Below, in pieces: positions 9,628 through 21,270 of a stretch of 64,000 nucleotides of DNA. Each line of letters begins with the position of its first letter. Within the stretch, counting starts at the first letter, position 1. This stretch comes from Syngnathus acus (Eukaryota > Chordata > Actinopteri > Syngnathiformes > Syngnathidae): positions 1,054,001 through 1,118,000 of the forward strand of contig NC_051108.1 in assembly GCF_901709675.1 (NCBI RefSeq), given 5' to 3'. The position numbers and the translations under genes are program-made. The notes beneath the pieces are model-generated. The model saw nothing but the letters and a program-made list of their open reading frames with translations, had not been told where the DNA came from and did no database searches.

Positions 9628-12600
9628 TGTTTGCCATTGTATGGCGTGTTTTGTCGTTTGTACTGTTTGCCATTGCATGGCGCCTTTTGTCGTTTGTACT
9701 GTTTGCCATTGTATGGCGTCTTGTCGTTTGTACTGTTTGCCATTGTATGGCGCCTTTTGTCGTTTGTACTGTTTGCCATTGTATGGCGCCTTTTGTCGTT
9801 TGTACTGTTTGCCATTGTATGGCGTCTTTTGTCGTTTGTACTGTTTGCCATTGCATGGCGTCTTTTGTCGTTTGTACTGTTTGCCATTGCATGGCGTGTT
9901 TTGTTTGTACTGTTTGCCATTGCATGGCGTCTTTTGTTTGTAGTGTTTGCCATTGCATGGCGTGTTTTGTTTGTAGTGTTTGCCATTGCATGGCGTCTTT
10001 TGTCGTTTGTACTGTTTGCCATTGCATGGCGCCTTTTGTCGTTTGTACTGTTTGCCATTGCATGGCGCCTTTTGTCGTTTGTACTGTTTGCCATTGTATG
10101 GCGCCTTTTGTCGTTTGTACTGTTTGCCATTGTATGGCGCCTTTTGTCGTTTGTAGTGTTTGCCATTGTATGGCGTCTTGTCGTTTGTACTGTTTGCCAT
10201 TGTATGGCGCGTTTTGTCGTTTGTACTGTTTGCCATTGTATGGCGCCTTTTGTCGTTTGTACTGTTTGCCATTGTATGGCGCCTTTTGTCGTTTGTACTG
10301 TTTGCCATTGTATGGCGCCTTTTGTCGTTTGTACTGTTTGCCATTGTATGGCGCCTTTTGTCGTTTGTACTGTTTGCCATTGTATGGCGTCTTTTGTCGT
10401 TTGTACTGTTTGCCATTGCATGGCGTCTTTTGTCGTTTGTACTGTTTGCCATTGCATGGCGTGTTTTGTTTGTACTGTTTGCCATTGCATGGCGTCTTTT
10501 GTTTGTAGTGTTTGCCATTGCATGCCGTGTTTTGTTTGTAGTGTTTGCCATTGCATGGCGTCTTTTGTCGTTTGTACTGTTTGCCATTGCATGGCGCCTT
10601 TTGTCGTTTGTACTGTTTGCCATTGCAGGGCGCCTTTTGTCGTTTGTACTGTTTGCCATTGTATGGCGCCTTTTGTCGTTTGTAGTGTTTGCCATTGTAT
10701 GGCGTCTTGTCGTTTGTAATGTTTGCCATTGTATGGCGTCTTGTCGTTTGTACTGTTTGCCATTGTATGGCGCCTTTTGTCGTTTGTACTGTTTGCCATT
10801 GTATGGCGTCTTTTGTCGTTTGTACTGTTTGCCATTGTATGGCGCCTTTTGTCGTTTGTACTGTTTGCCATTGTATGGCGCCTTTTGTCGTTTGTACTGT
10901 TTGCCATTGTATGGCGCCTTTTGTCGTTTGTACTGTTTGCCATTGTTTGGCGCCTTTTGTCGTTTGTACTGTTTGCCATTGCATGGCGTCTTTTGTTTGT
11001 ACTGTTTGCCATTGCATGGCGTGTTTTGTTTGTACTGTTTGCCATTGCATGGCGTGTTTTGTTTGTAGTGTTTGCCATTGCATGGCGCCTTTTGTCGTTT
11101 GTACTGTTTGCCATTGCATGGCGCCTTTTGTCGTTTGTACTGTTTGCCATTGTATGGCGCCTTTTGTCGATTGTACTGTTTGCCATTGTATGGCGCCTTT
11201 TGTCGATTGTACTGTTTGCCATTGTATGGCGCCTTTTGTCGATTGTACTGTTTGCCATTGTATGGCGCCTTTTGTCGTTTGTACTGTTTGCCATTGTATG
11301 GCGCCTTTTGTCGTTTGTACTGTTTGCCATTGCATGGCGCCTTTTGTCGTTTGTACTGTTTGCCATTGCATGGCGTCTTTTGTTTGTACTGTTTGCCATT
11401 GCATGGCGTGTTTTGTTTGTACTGTTTGCCATTGCATGGCGTGTTTTGTTTGTAGTGTTTGCCATTGCATGGCGCCTTTTGTCGTTTGTACTGTTTGCCA
11501 TTGCATGGCGCCTTTTGTCGTTTGTACTGTTTGCCATTGTATGGCGCCTTTTGTCGATTGTACTGTTTGCCATTGTATGGCGCCTTTTGTCGATTGTACT
11601 GTTTGCCATTGTATGGCGCCTTTTGTCGATTGTACTGTTTGCCATTGTATGGCGCCTTTTGTCGTTTGTACTGTTTGCCATTGTATGGCGCCTTTTGTCG
11701 TTTGTACTGTTTGCCATTGCATGGCGCCTTTTGTCGTTTGTACTGTTTGCCATTGCATGGCGCCTTTTGTCGTTTGTACTGTTTGCCATTGTATGGCGCC
11801 TTTTGTCGATTGTACTGTTTGCCATTGTATGGCGTCTTTTGTCGTTTGTACTGTTTGCCATTGCATGGCGTGTTTTGTCGTTTGTACTGTTTGCCATTGC
11901 ATGGCGTGTTTTGTCGTTTGTACTGTTTGCCATTGCATGGCGTGTTTTGTTTGTAGTGTTTGCCATTGCATGGCGTGTTTTGTTTGTAGTGTTTGCCATT
12001 GCATGGCGTCTTTTGTCGTTTGTAGTGTTTGCCATTGCATGGCGCCTTTTGTCGTTTGTAGTGTTTGCCATTGTATGGCGCCTTTTGTCGTTTGTACTGT
12101 TTGCCATTGTATGGCGCCTTTTGTCGTTTGTACTGTTTGCCATTGTATGGCGCCTTTTGTCGTTTGTACTGTTTGCCATTGTATGGCGCCTTTTGTCGTT
12201 TGTAGTGTTTGCCATTGTATGGCGCCTTTTGTCGTTTGTACTGTTTGCCATTGTATGGCGCCTTTTGTCGTTTGTACTGTTTGCCATTGTATGGCATCTT
12301 TTGTCGTTTGTACTGTTTGCCATTGCATGGCGTGTTTTGTTTGTACTGTTTGCCATTGCATGGCGTGTTTAGTTTGTACTGTTTGCCATTGCATGGCGTC
12401 TTTTGTCGTTTGTAGTGTTTGCCATTGCATGGCGCCTTTTGTCGTTTGTACTGTTTGCCATTGTATGGCGCCTTTTGTCGTTTGTACTGTTTGCCATTGT
12501 ATGGCGCCTTTTGTCGTTTGTACTGTTTGCCATTGTTTGGCGCCTTTTGTCGTTTGTACTGTTTGCCATTGCATGGCGTCTTTTGTTTGTACTGTTTGCC

Positions 12601-13490
12601 ATTGCATGGCGTGTTTTGTTTGTAGTGTTTGCCATTGCATGGCGCCTTTTGTCGTTTGTAGTGTTTGCCATTGCATGGCGTCTTTTGTCATTTGTACTGT
12701 TTGCCATTGCATGGCGCCTTTTGTCGTTTGTACTGTTTGCCATTGCATGGCGCCTTTTGTCGTTTGTACTGTTTGCCATTGTATGGCGCCTTTTGTCATT
12801 TGTAGTGTTTGCCATTGTATGGCGTCTTGTCGTTTGTACTGTTTGCCATTGTATGGCGTCTTGTCGTTTGTACTGTTTGCCATTGTATGGCGCGTTTTGT
12901 CGTTTGTACTGTTTGCCATTGCATGGCGCCTTTTGTCGTTTGTACTGTTTGCCATTGCATGGCGCCTTTTGTCGTTTGTACTGTTTGCCATTGCATGGCG
13001 CCTTTTGTCGATTGTACTGTTTGCCATTGTATGGCGCCTTTTGTCGATTGTACTGTTTGCCATTGTATGGCGCCTTTTGTCGTTTGTACTGTTTGCCATT
13101 GCATGGCGTATTTTGTCGTTTGTACTGTTTGCCATTGTATGGCGCGTTTTGTCGTTTGTACTGTTTGCCATTGTATGGCGCCTTTTGTCGTTTGTACTGT
13201 TTGCCATTGCATGGCGTGTTTTGTTTGTAGTGTTTGCCATTGTATGGCGTGTTTTGTACTGTTTGCCATTGTATGGCGCTTTTGTCGTTTGTACTGTTTG
13301 CCATTGTATGGCGCCTTTTGTCGTTTGTACTGTTTGCCATTGTATGGCGTGTTTTGTACTGTTTGCCATTGTATGGTGCTTTTGTCGTTTGTACTGTTTG
13401 CCATTGTATGGCGCCTTTTGTCGTTTGTACTGTTTGCATTGTATGGCGTGTATCGTAGTTTGTACTGTTTGCATTGTATGGCGTGTATCG
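9628..13490 (+). repeat. 36-bp satellite array, left arm (about 108 units)
   Basis: Tandem unit of 36 bp in the pattern TTTGTACTGTTTGCCATTGT then ATGGCGCCTTTTGTCG. Variants of 33 and 34 bp lack part of the TCG end, and the array carries C/T, GTA/GTG and TCGATTG variants. Higher-order repetition is present: a block with three consecutive TCGATTG units near 11,166-11,240 recurs 387 bp later. The consensus unit has no stop codon in any of six frames, so very long ORFs cross it. These are not treated as genes. Confidence 0.95.
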
Positions 13491-14702
13491 TAGTGGTGGT
13501 TTGTGTGGTAGTTTGTGTGGTTTGTGTGGTAGTTTGTGTGGTTTGTGTGGTATGCAAGGAATGCGTGGTATGCAAGGAATGCGTGGTATGCGTGGTATGC
13601 GTGGAATGCGTGGTATGCGTGGAATGCGTGGTAGTTTGCGTGGTAGTTTGCGTGGTATTAGTGGTAGTTTGTATGGTATGCGTGGTATGTGTGGAATGCG
13701 TGGTATGCGTGGAATGCGTGGAATGCGTGGTATGCGTGGAATGCGTGGTATGCGTGGTAGTTTGCGTGGTATTAGTGGTAGTTTGTATGGTATGCGTGGT
13801 AGTTTGCGTGGTATGCATGGAATGCGTGGTATGCGTGGAATGCGTGGTATGCGTGGAATGCGTGGAATGCGTGGTATGCGTGGAATGCGTGGTATGCGTG
13901 GAATGCGTGGTATGCGTGGAATGCGTGGTATGCGTGGTAGTTTGCGTGGTATTAGTGGTAGTTTGTATGGTATGCGTGGTAGTTTGCGTGGTATGCATGG
14001 AATGCGTGGTATGCATGGAATGCGTGGTATGCAAGGAATGCGTGGAATGCGTGGTAGTTTGCGTGGTATTAGTGGTAGTTTGTATGGTACGCGTGGTGGT
14101 TTGCGTGGTATGCGTGGAATGCGTGGAATGCGTGGTATGCGTGGAATGCGTGGTATGCAAGGAATGCGTGGTATGCAAGGAATGCATGGAATGCGTGGAA
14201 TGCGTGGTAGTTTGCGTGGTAGTTTGCGTGGTATTAGTGGTAGTTTGTATGGTATGCGTGGTGGTTTGCGTGGTATGCGTGGAATGCGTGGTATGCGTGG
14301 AATGCGTGGTATGCGTGGTAGTTTGCGTGGTATTAGTGGTAGTTTGTATGGTATGCGTGGTAGTTTGCATGGTATGCATGGAATGCGTGGTATGCAAGGA
14401 ATGCGTGGTATGCAAGGAATGCGTGGTAGTTTGCGTGGTATTAGTGGTAGTTTGTATGGTATGCATGGAATGCGTGGTATGCGTGGAATGCGTGGTATGC
14501 GTGGAATGCGTGGTATTAGTGGTAGTTTGCATGGTATGCATGGAATGCGTGGTATGCATGGAATGCGTGGTATGCATGGAATGCGTGGTATGCATGGTAT
14601 GGCGTGTTTTGTACTGTTTGCCATTGAATGCGTGGTATGCGTGGTATGCATGGTAGTTTGCGTGGTATGCGTGGCAGTTTGTATGGTATGCGTGGTAGTT
14701 TA
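13491..14702 (+). repeat. TGCGTGG-type minisatellite next to the palindrome centre
   Basis: Repeats of GGTATGCGT and GGAATGCGT (9-bp submotifs, often 18-bp pairs) with recurring GGTAGTTTGCGTGG and GGTATTAGTGG inserts that define longer units of roughly 100-150 bp. Only about 100 bp of comparable sequence lies on the right side (14,703-14,805), so this array expanded on one arm only or was lost from the other. Confidence 0.9.
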
Positions 14703-14805
14703 CCACGCATTCCACGCATTCCATGCATACCACGCATACCATACAAACTACCACACATACCACGCTAACTACCACGCATACCATGCATACCACGCATACC
14801 ACGCA

Positions 14806-17800
14806 TTCAATGGCAAACAGTACAAAACACACCATACAATGGCAAACAGTACAAAACACGCCATACAATGGCAAACAGTACAAACGACAAAAGACGCCAT
14901 ACAATGGCAAACAGTACAAACGACAAAAGGCGCCATACAATGGCAAACAGTACAAACGACAAAAGGCGCCATACAATGGCAAACAGTACAAACGACAAAA
15001 GGCGCCATGCAATGGCAAACAGTACAAACGACAAAAGGCGCCATGCAATGGCAAACAGTACAAACGACAAAAGGCGCCATGCAATGGCAAACAGTACAAA
15101 CAAAACACGCCATGCAATGGCAAACACTACAAACAAAAGACGCCATGCAATGGCAAACAGTACAAACAAAAGACGCCATGCAATGGCAAACAGTACAAAC
15201 AAAAGACGCCATGCAATGGCAAACAGTACCAACGACAAAAGACGCCATGCAATGGCAAACAGTACCAACGACAAAAGGCGCCATACAATGGCAAACAGTA
15301 CAAACGACAAAAGACGCCATGCAATGGCAAACAGTACAAACAAAAGACGCCATGCAATGGCAAACAGTACAAACAAAAGACGCCATGCAATGGCAAACAG
15401 TACAAACAAAAGACGCCATGCAATGGCAAACAGTACCAACGACAAAAGACGCCATGCAATGGCAAACAGTACCAACGACAAAAGGCGCCATGCAATGGCA
15501 AACAGTACCAACGACAAAAGGCGCCATACAATGGCAAACAGTACAAACGACAAAAGGCGCCATACAATGGCAAACAGTACAATCGACAAAAGGCGCCATA
15601 CAATGGCAAACAGTACAATCGACAAAAGGCGCCATACAATGGCAAACAGTACAAACGACAAAAGGCGCCATGCAATGGCAAACAGTACAAACGACAAAAG
15701 ACGCCATACAATGGCAAATAGTACAAACGACAAAAGGCGCCATACAATGGCAAACAGTACAAACGACAAAAGGCGCCATACAATGGCAAACAGTACAAAC
15801 GACAAAAGGCGCCATACAATGGCAAACAGTACAAACGACAAAAGGCGCCATACAATGGCAAACAGTACAAACGACAAGACGCCATACAATGGCAAACATT
15901 ACAAACGACAAGACGCCATACAATGGCAAACACTACAAATGACAAAAGGCGCCATACAATGGCAAACAGTACAAACGACAAAAGGCGCCCTGCAATGGCA
16001 AACAGTACAAACGACAAAAGGCGCCATGCAATGGCAAACAGTACAAACGACAAAAGACGCCATGCAATGGCAAACACTACAAACAAAACACGGCATGCAA
16101 TGGCAAACACTACAAACAAAAGACGCCATGCAATGGCAAACAGTACAAACAAAACACGCCATGCAATGGCAAACAGTACAAACGACAAAAGACGCCATGC
16201 AATGGCAAACAGTACAAACGACAAAAGACGCCATACAATGGCAAACAGTACAAACGACAAAAGGCGCCATACAATGGCAAACAGTACAAACGACAAAAGG
16301 CGCCATACAATGGCAAACAGTACAAACGACAAAAGGCGCCATACAATGGCAAACAGTACAAACGACAAAAGGCGCCATACAATGGCAAACAGTACAAACG
16401 ACAAAACGCGCCATACAATGGCAAACAGTACAAACGACAAGACGCCATACAATGGCAAACACTACAAACGACAAAAGGCGCCATACAATGGCAAACAGTA
16501 CAAACGACAAAAGGCGCCATACAATGGCAAACAGTACAAACGACAAAAGGCGCCATGCAATGGCAAACAGTACAAACGACAAAAGGCGCCATGCAATGGC
16601 AAACAGTACAAACGACAAAAGACGCCATGCAATGGCAAACACTACAAACAAAACACGCCATGCAATGGCAAACACTACAAACAAAAGACGCCATGCAATG
16701 GCAAACAGTACAAACAAAACACGCCATGCAATGGCAAACAGTACAAACGACAAAAGACGCCATGCAATGGCAAACAGTACAAACGACAAAAGACGCCATA
16801 CAATGGCAAACAGTACAAACGACAAAAGGCGCCATACAATGGCAAACAGTACAAACGACAAAAGGCGCCATACAATGGCAAACAGTACAAACGACAAAAG
16901 GCGCCATACAATGGCAAACAGTACAAACGACAAAAGGCGCCATACAATGGCAAACAGTACAAACGACAAAAGGCGCCATACAATGGCAAACAGTACAAAC
17001 GACAAAACGCGCCATACAATGGCAAACAGTACAAACGACAAGACGCCATACAATGGCAAACACTACAAACGACAAAAGGCGCCATACAATGGCAAACAGT
17101 ACAAACGACAAAAGGCGCCATACAATGGCAAACAGTACAAACGACAAAAGGCGCCATGCAATGGCAAACAGTACAAACGACAAAAGGCGCCATGCAATGG
17201 CAAACAGTACAAACGACAAAAGGCGCCATGCAATGGCAAACACTACAAACAAAAGGCGCCATGCAATGGCAAACACTACAAACAAAACACGCCATGCAAT
17301 GGCAAACAGTACAAACAAAAGGCGCCATACAATGGCAAACAGTACAAACGACAAAAGGCGCCATACAATGGCAAACAGTACAATCGACAAAAGGCGCCAT
17401 ACAATGGCAAACAGTACAATCGACAAAAGGCGCCATACAATGGCAAACAGTACAAACGACAAAAGGCGCCATGCAATGGCAAACAGTACAAACGACAAAA
17501 GGCGCCATACAATGGCAAACAGTACAAACGACAAAAGGCGCCATACAATGGCAAACAGTACAAACGACAAGACGCCATACAATGGCAAACAGTACAAACG
17601 ACAAGACGCCATACAATGGCAAACACTACAAACGACAAAAGGCGCCATACAATGGCAAACAGTACAAACGACAAAAGGCGCCATGCAATGGCAAACAGTA
17701 CAAACGACAAAAGGCGCCATGCAATGGCAAACAGTACAAACGACAAAAGACGCCATGCAATGGCAAACACTACAAACAAAACACGCCATGCAATGGCAAA

Positions 17801-18125
17801 CACTACAAACAAAAGACGCCATGCAATGGCAAACAGTACAAACAAAACACGCCATGCAATGGCAAACAGTACAAACGACAAAAGACGCCATGCAATGGCA
17901 AACAGTACAAACGACAAAAGACGCCATACAATGGCAAACAGTACAAACGACAAAAGGCGCCATACAATGGCAAACAGTACAAACGACAAAAGGCGCCATA
18001 CAATGGCAAACAGTACAAACGACAAAAGGCGCCATACAATGGCAAACAGTACAAATGACAAAAGGCGCCATGCAATGGCAAACAGTACAAACGACAAAAC
18101 ACGCCATACAATGGCAAACAGTACA
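14806..18125 (-). repeat. 36-bp satellite array, right arm (about 92 units)
   Basis: Same 36-bp unit as the left array, inverted (CGACAAAAGGCGCCATACAA on the plus strand). It contains variants not obvious on the left, such as AGTACCAACG units near 15,225-15,520. The array is about 0.5 kb shorter than its partner. Confidence 0.95.
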
Positions 18126-19140
18126 ACACAGTGCAACAGTACAATACAGCACAACACAGTGCAACAGTACAACACAGTACAGCACAACACAGCACAGCAC
18201 AACACAGTACAGCACAACACAACACAGTACAGCACAACAGTGCAACAGTACAACACAGTACAACAGTGCAACAGTACAACACAGTACAACAGTGCAACAG
18301 TACAACACAGTACAACAGTGCAACAGTACAACACAGTACAACAGTGCAACAGTACAACACAGCACAGTACAGCACAGCACAGTACAGTACAACACAGCAC
18401 AACGCAGTACAACACAGCACAACGCAGTACAACACAGCACAACGCAGTACAACACAGCACAACGCAGTACAACACAGCACAACGCAGTACAACACAGTAC
18501 AACGCAGTGCAACAGTACAACACAGTGCAACAGTACAACACAGTGCAACAGTACAACACAGTGCAACAGTACAACACGGCACAGCACAACAGTACAACAG
18601 TACAACAGTACAACACAGTACAGCACAGCACAACACAGTACAACACCGTGCAACACAGTGCAACAGCACAACACAGCGCAACAGTACAACACAGCACAAC
18701 ACAGTACAGTACAACACAGTGCAACAGAACACAGCGCAACAGCGCAACAGCACAACAGCACAACAGCACAACACAGTGCAACAGTACATCAGCACAACAC
18801 AGCACAATACCATACAGTACAATACCATACCAAAAAAATACAAAATACAATACATGCAATGCAACAACACAATACATACAGTACAAACAAAACAATACAT
18901 ACAATACAAACCATACATACAGTACAATACATACAAACAATACATGTCTATGTCTCTCCCCTGCGATGAGCTGGATGAAGTGGCTGGAGAGAGGGAAGTT
19001 TGGGAGTCCCTCCTAAAGCTGCTGCCGCCGCCGCGATCCGAGCCCCGGATAAGCGGAAGAAGTTGGATGGATGGACGGACATAGAATACATACAATACCC
19101 TACCATACATACAATACAATACCATACAATAAACACTACA
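18126..19140 (-). repeat. ACAGTACAAC short-period tract, right arm
   Basis: Reverse complement of the left TGTAC tract, composed of GTACAACACAGTGCAAC variants and then ATACAATACA. It contains the inverted retroelement fragment at about 18,950-19,086. Confidence 0.85.
18950..19086 (-). mobile_element. Fish retroelement fragment inside the right tract
   Basis: Inverted copy of the fragment at 8697-8832, in the same relative place within its arm, so it was inserted before the arms were duplicated. Confidence 0.6.
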
Positions 19141-19300
19141 ATACAAACAATTGATTGATAGAACTTTATTCCACAACAGGGAAATTTACTTGTCACAGCA
19201 GCGTACGAGAGTGCAAGAATACAAGGGACAAGTGCCAAATGTAAAAATGGATAAATAAGAGAGCCCCCTAGTTGCCTGGTCTGGTAAAGCACAGCTCTGC
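19140..19300 (-). mobile_element. Retroelement-like 3' tail, right arm
   Basis: Reverse complement of 8485-8640, including the AATAAA (seen as TTTATT) and the ATTGATTGATAG tail. Confidence 0.5.
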
Positions 19301-20044
19301 GTCAGGGAGTTCGATGGTGTGACTTCTCACCGGCGTCACCCTGCTCACAGGTTTTATACAAAAAAAAATTGAAAAGTACAAATGGTGCAATTGGTAAAAG
19401 TGATCACATTTACAGTCAGCTGAAACTTTACACCAACGGGCTTTCACCTGATTTGGGACTACTCTTCCTCAGCATCCTCAACATCACTGAGATGGCTCAG
19501 GAGCCTCCTGCTTGCTTTGTATAGAAGGGTGCTGGCTGGGAGGCCTTTATGAGCGCTACAAAACACAGACACAAATTATTGCAACACTTGCAGACATTGA
19601 GTAGAGTGGCAATGGCATGATATTTTTGCAACAATTAAACATATCAACTACAGTTTTATACTTAAAATATGTATACAATTATCAGTATATTGTAATGAGT
19701 TGTAATAATGACAAAAGTATCCAAATTATAATATTTGGATTTTATCATCCATCAACTCACTCAGAAATGGCGGCATGAATCGAGCAGTCGTCCAAAACGG
19801 GAGAAAATCACGCTCGCAAATGTTTGTTGTGGGCGGGCGGGCGCCATCTTGGAATAGATTTGAACATGACGTAACCGATTCGTCACATTCGTCACGTTTG
19901 CATAACACGGAAATAGCACACTATATGTAATGCAACATTGTTAATTTGACGAAACAAAACGCCAAAGAGATTTGAAATACTGTCGCGGCAAAACTACAGT
20001 CGCGGTGGCCGTGACGTGTGAAAATCTTGCATCGAACAAACATG

Positions 20045-20320
20045 AGAAACGGCAATGAACGACAAACATTTGATAGCATACTAGCTTACCCGAGAAACCG
20101 CCACACGGTCGGTGGAGCCTTGAATCCTGCAACAAACAAACAAGGCGTCCGTCGTGAGGAACGCCAATGAACGACAAACATTTGATAGCATACTAGCTTA
20201 CCCGAGAAACCGCCACACGGTCGGTGGCGCCTTGAATCCTGCAACAAACAAACAAGGCGTCCGTCGTGAGGAACGCCAATGAACGACAAACATTTACTAG
20301 CACGCTAGCTTAGCTGAGAA
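20045..20320 (-). repeat. 112-bp tandem repeat, right copy (two full units)
   Basis: Inverted counterpart of 7343-7735 with one unit fewer. Splice-flanked 37-nt modules lie at about 20090-20126 and 20202-20238. The innermost unit has the same internal substitution as the innermost left unit, so the copy-number change affected the other units. Confidence 0.85.
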
Positions 20321-20504
20321 ACCGCCCGCGTGTCGCACCTGCATATGACAACTTCCCTTGAGCACACACGGTCCCCAATTCATGACGTCACATCCGCCAA
20401 TTCAAATCTCCCTCGCCTGCTCGTCCAATGGCGCTTCGCACACTCGCGTACCACGTGACAGGCCACTTCATTAGGGAAAAATCATGGTCAAAGTGAAAAG
20501 TGCC

Positions 20505-20885
20505 ACACCCGCCAAGGGCAGGTCTCGAACACTAGTTCCATCGCATCAGAAGCAATGACGTTAACCACTCGACCAAAGACTCGTGACTATTGCAGTGACA
20601 GAAGAGCAATCCACGCTCACCTCAACACTGAAAACCCTTCAAAAACCTAAGTGCCACTTTGCCCGCCTCCTACCTCTGCCCAAATTCAGTCTGACCAATC
20701 AGAGCACAGCTGAAACGGGCCTGACCACGTCCACTTTCTCAACAGCCAATCGGAAGGCAAGTCTAAATTGCCGACGCCACGCCTACTTCACGCCCACCAA
20801 TCACAGGACCCCTCGTCTGCATCACCACGCCCGCCCCCTTTCCAACCAATCGGATTTCATTCTCATTGCCCCGCCCACTTCCTGA
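20505..20885 (-). repeat. CCAAT array and tRNA-like unit, right arm
   Basis: Inverted counterpart of 6780-7175. Differences from the left copy are few: for example the left TTTAAAATTGCC is paired with a right segment containing CTAAATTGCC, and one base differs in the GAGCTGAG/GAGGTGAG segment. Confidence 0.6.
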
Positions 20886-20964
20886 GACCTCAGAGAATCA
20901 TGAAGCAGTATTAAACAAGCGAAAGGAAAAAAATAAATGAAAAATAAGAGTCACAATCTTTATG

Positions 20965-21270
20965 CAAAAGTGAGAGAAAATTGACAAAGTACAGCCCAAG
21001 GGCTGGTCTCGAACACTATTCCCATCGTGTCAGAGGCAATGACGCTAACCACTCGACCAAAGATTCGTGACTACAGTAGTGACAGAAGAGCAACCCATGC
21101 TCACCTCAAGACTGAAAACTTCCTTCAAAAACCTAAGTGCCACTTTGCCCGCCTCCTACCTCTGCCCAAATTAAGTCTGACCAATCAGAGCGCAGCTAAA
21201 ATTGGGCTGACCACGCCCACTTATCCATCAGCCAATCGGAAGGCAGCATTTCAAATCGACGACGCCACGT
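20965..21270 (-). repeat. tRNA-like/CCAAT unit across the right edge of the palindrome
   Basis: The inner half (to about 21,150) mirrors 6523-6716. The outer half continues as a normal unit body with CCAATCAGAGCGCAGC and CCAATCGGAAGG. The arm boundary therefore falls inside a copy of this dispersed repeat. Confidence 0.6.

Larger units (their letters stand above)
6521..14702 (+). repeat. Left arm of a giant imperfect palindrome (about 8.2 kb)
   Basis: Every landmark recurs in reverse order and orientation on the right. The CCAAT/tRNA-like block at 6780-7175 pairs with 20505-20885, and the 112-bp repeats at 7343-7735 with 20045-20320. The low-copy block 7740-8640 pairs with 19140-20030, the TGTAC tract 8640-9627 with 18126-19140, and the 36-bp satellite 9628-13490 with 14806-18125. 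The low-copy block looks essentially identical between arms. This arm is longer because of an extra 112-bp unit, more satellite copies and about 1.1 kb of TGCGTGG-type minisatellite near the centre. The mirror point is at about 14,700-14,717. Confidence 0.93.
14703..21160 (-). repeat. Right arm of the giant palindrome (about 6.4 kb)
   Basis: Reverse complement of the left arm with AC-rich instead of TG-rich top strand. The start ACCACGCATTCC mirrors the left arm's end, and the flank GCATTCAATGGC at about 14,803 mirrors GCCATTGAATGC at about 14,620. Similarity to the left arm ends near 21,150-21,160, after which the right tRNA-like unit continues alone. Confidence 0.92.

Noticed and set aside
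8695-13474. Very long ORFs (up to 1,554 codons) on both strands over the palindrome
   Set aside because: They consist only of 11-12-residue repeats made by the stop-free 36-bp satellite, are open in several frames at once and show no domain or start context.
9628-13490. CRISPR-like array
   Set aside because: Units are directly adjacent with no unique spacers, and the genome is vertebrate.
13474-15942. An 822-codon ORF rich in RGM/GMR then QWQT repeats
   Set aside because: It crosses from the TGCGTGG minisatellite through the palindrome centre into the inverted satellite; a translation of low-complexity DNA.
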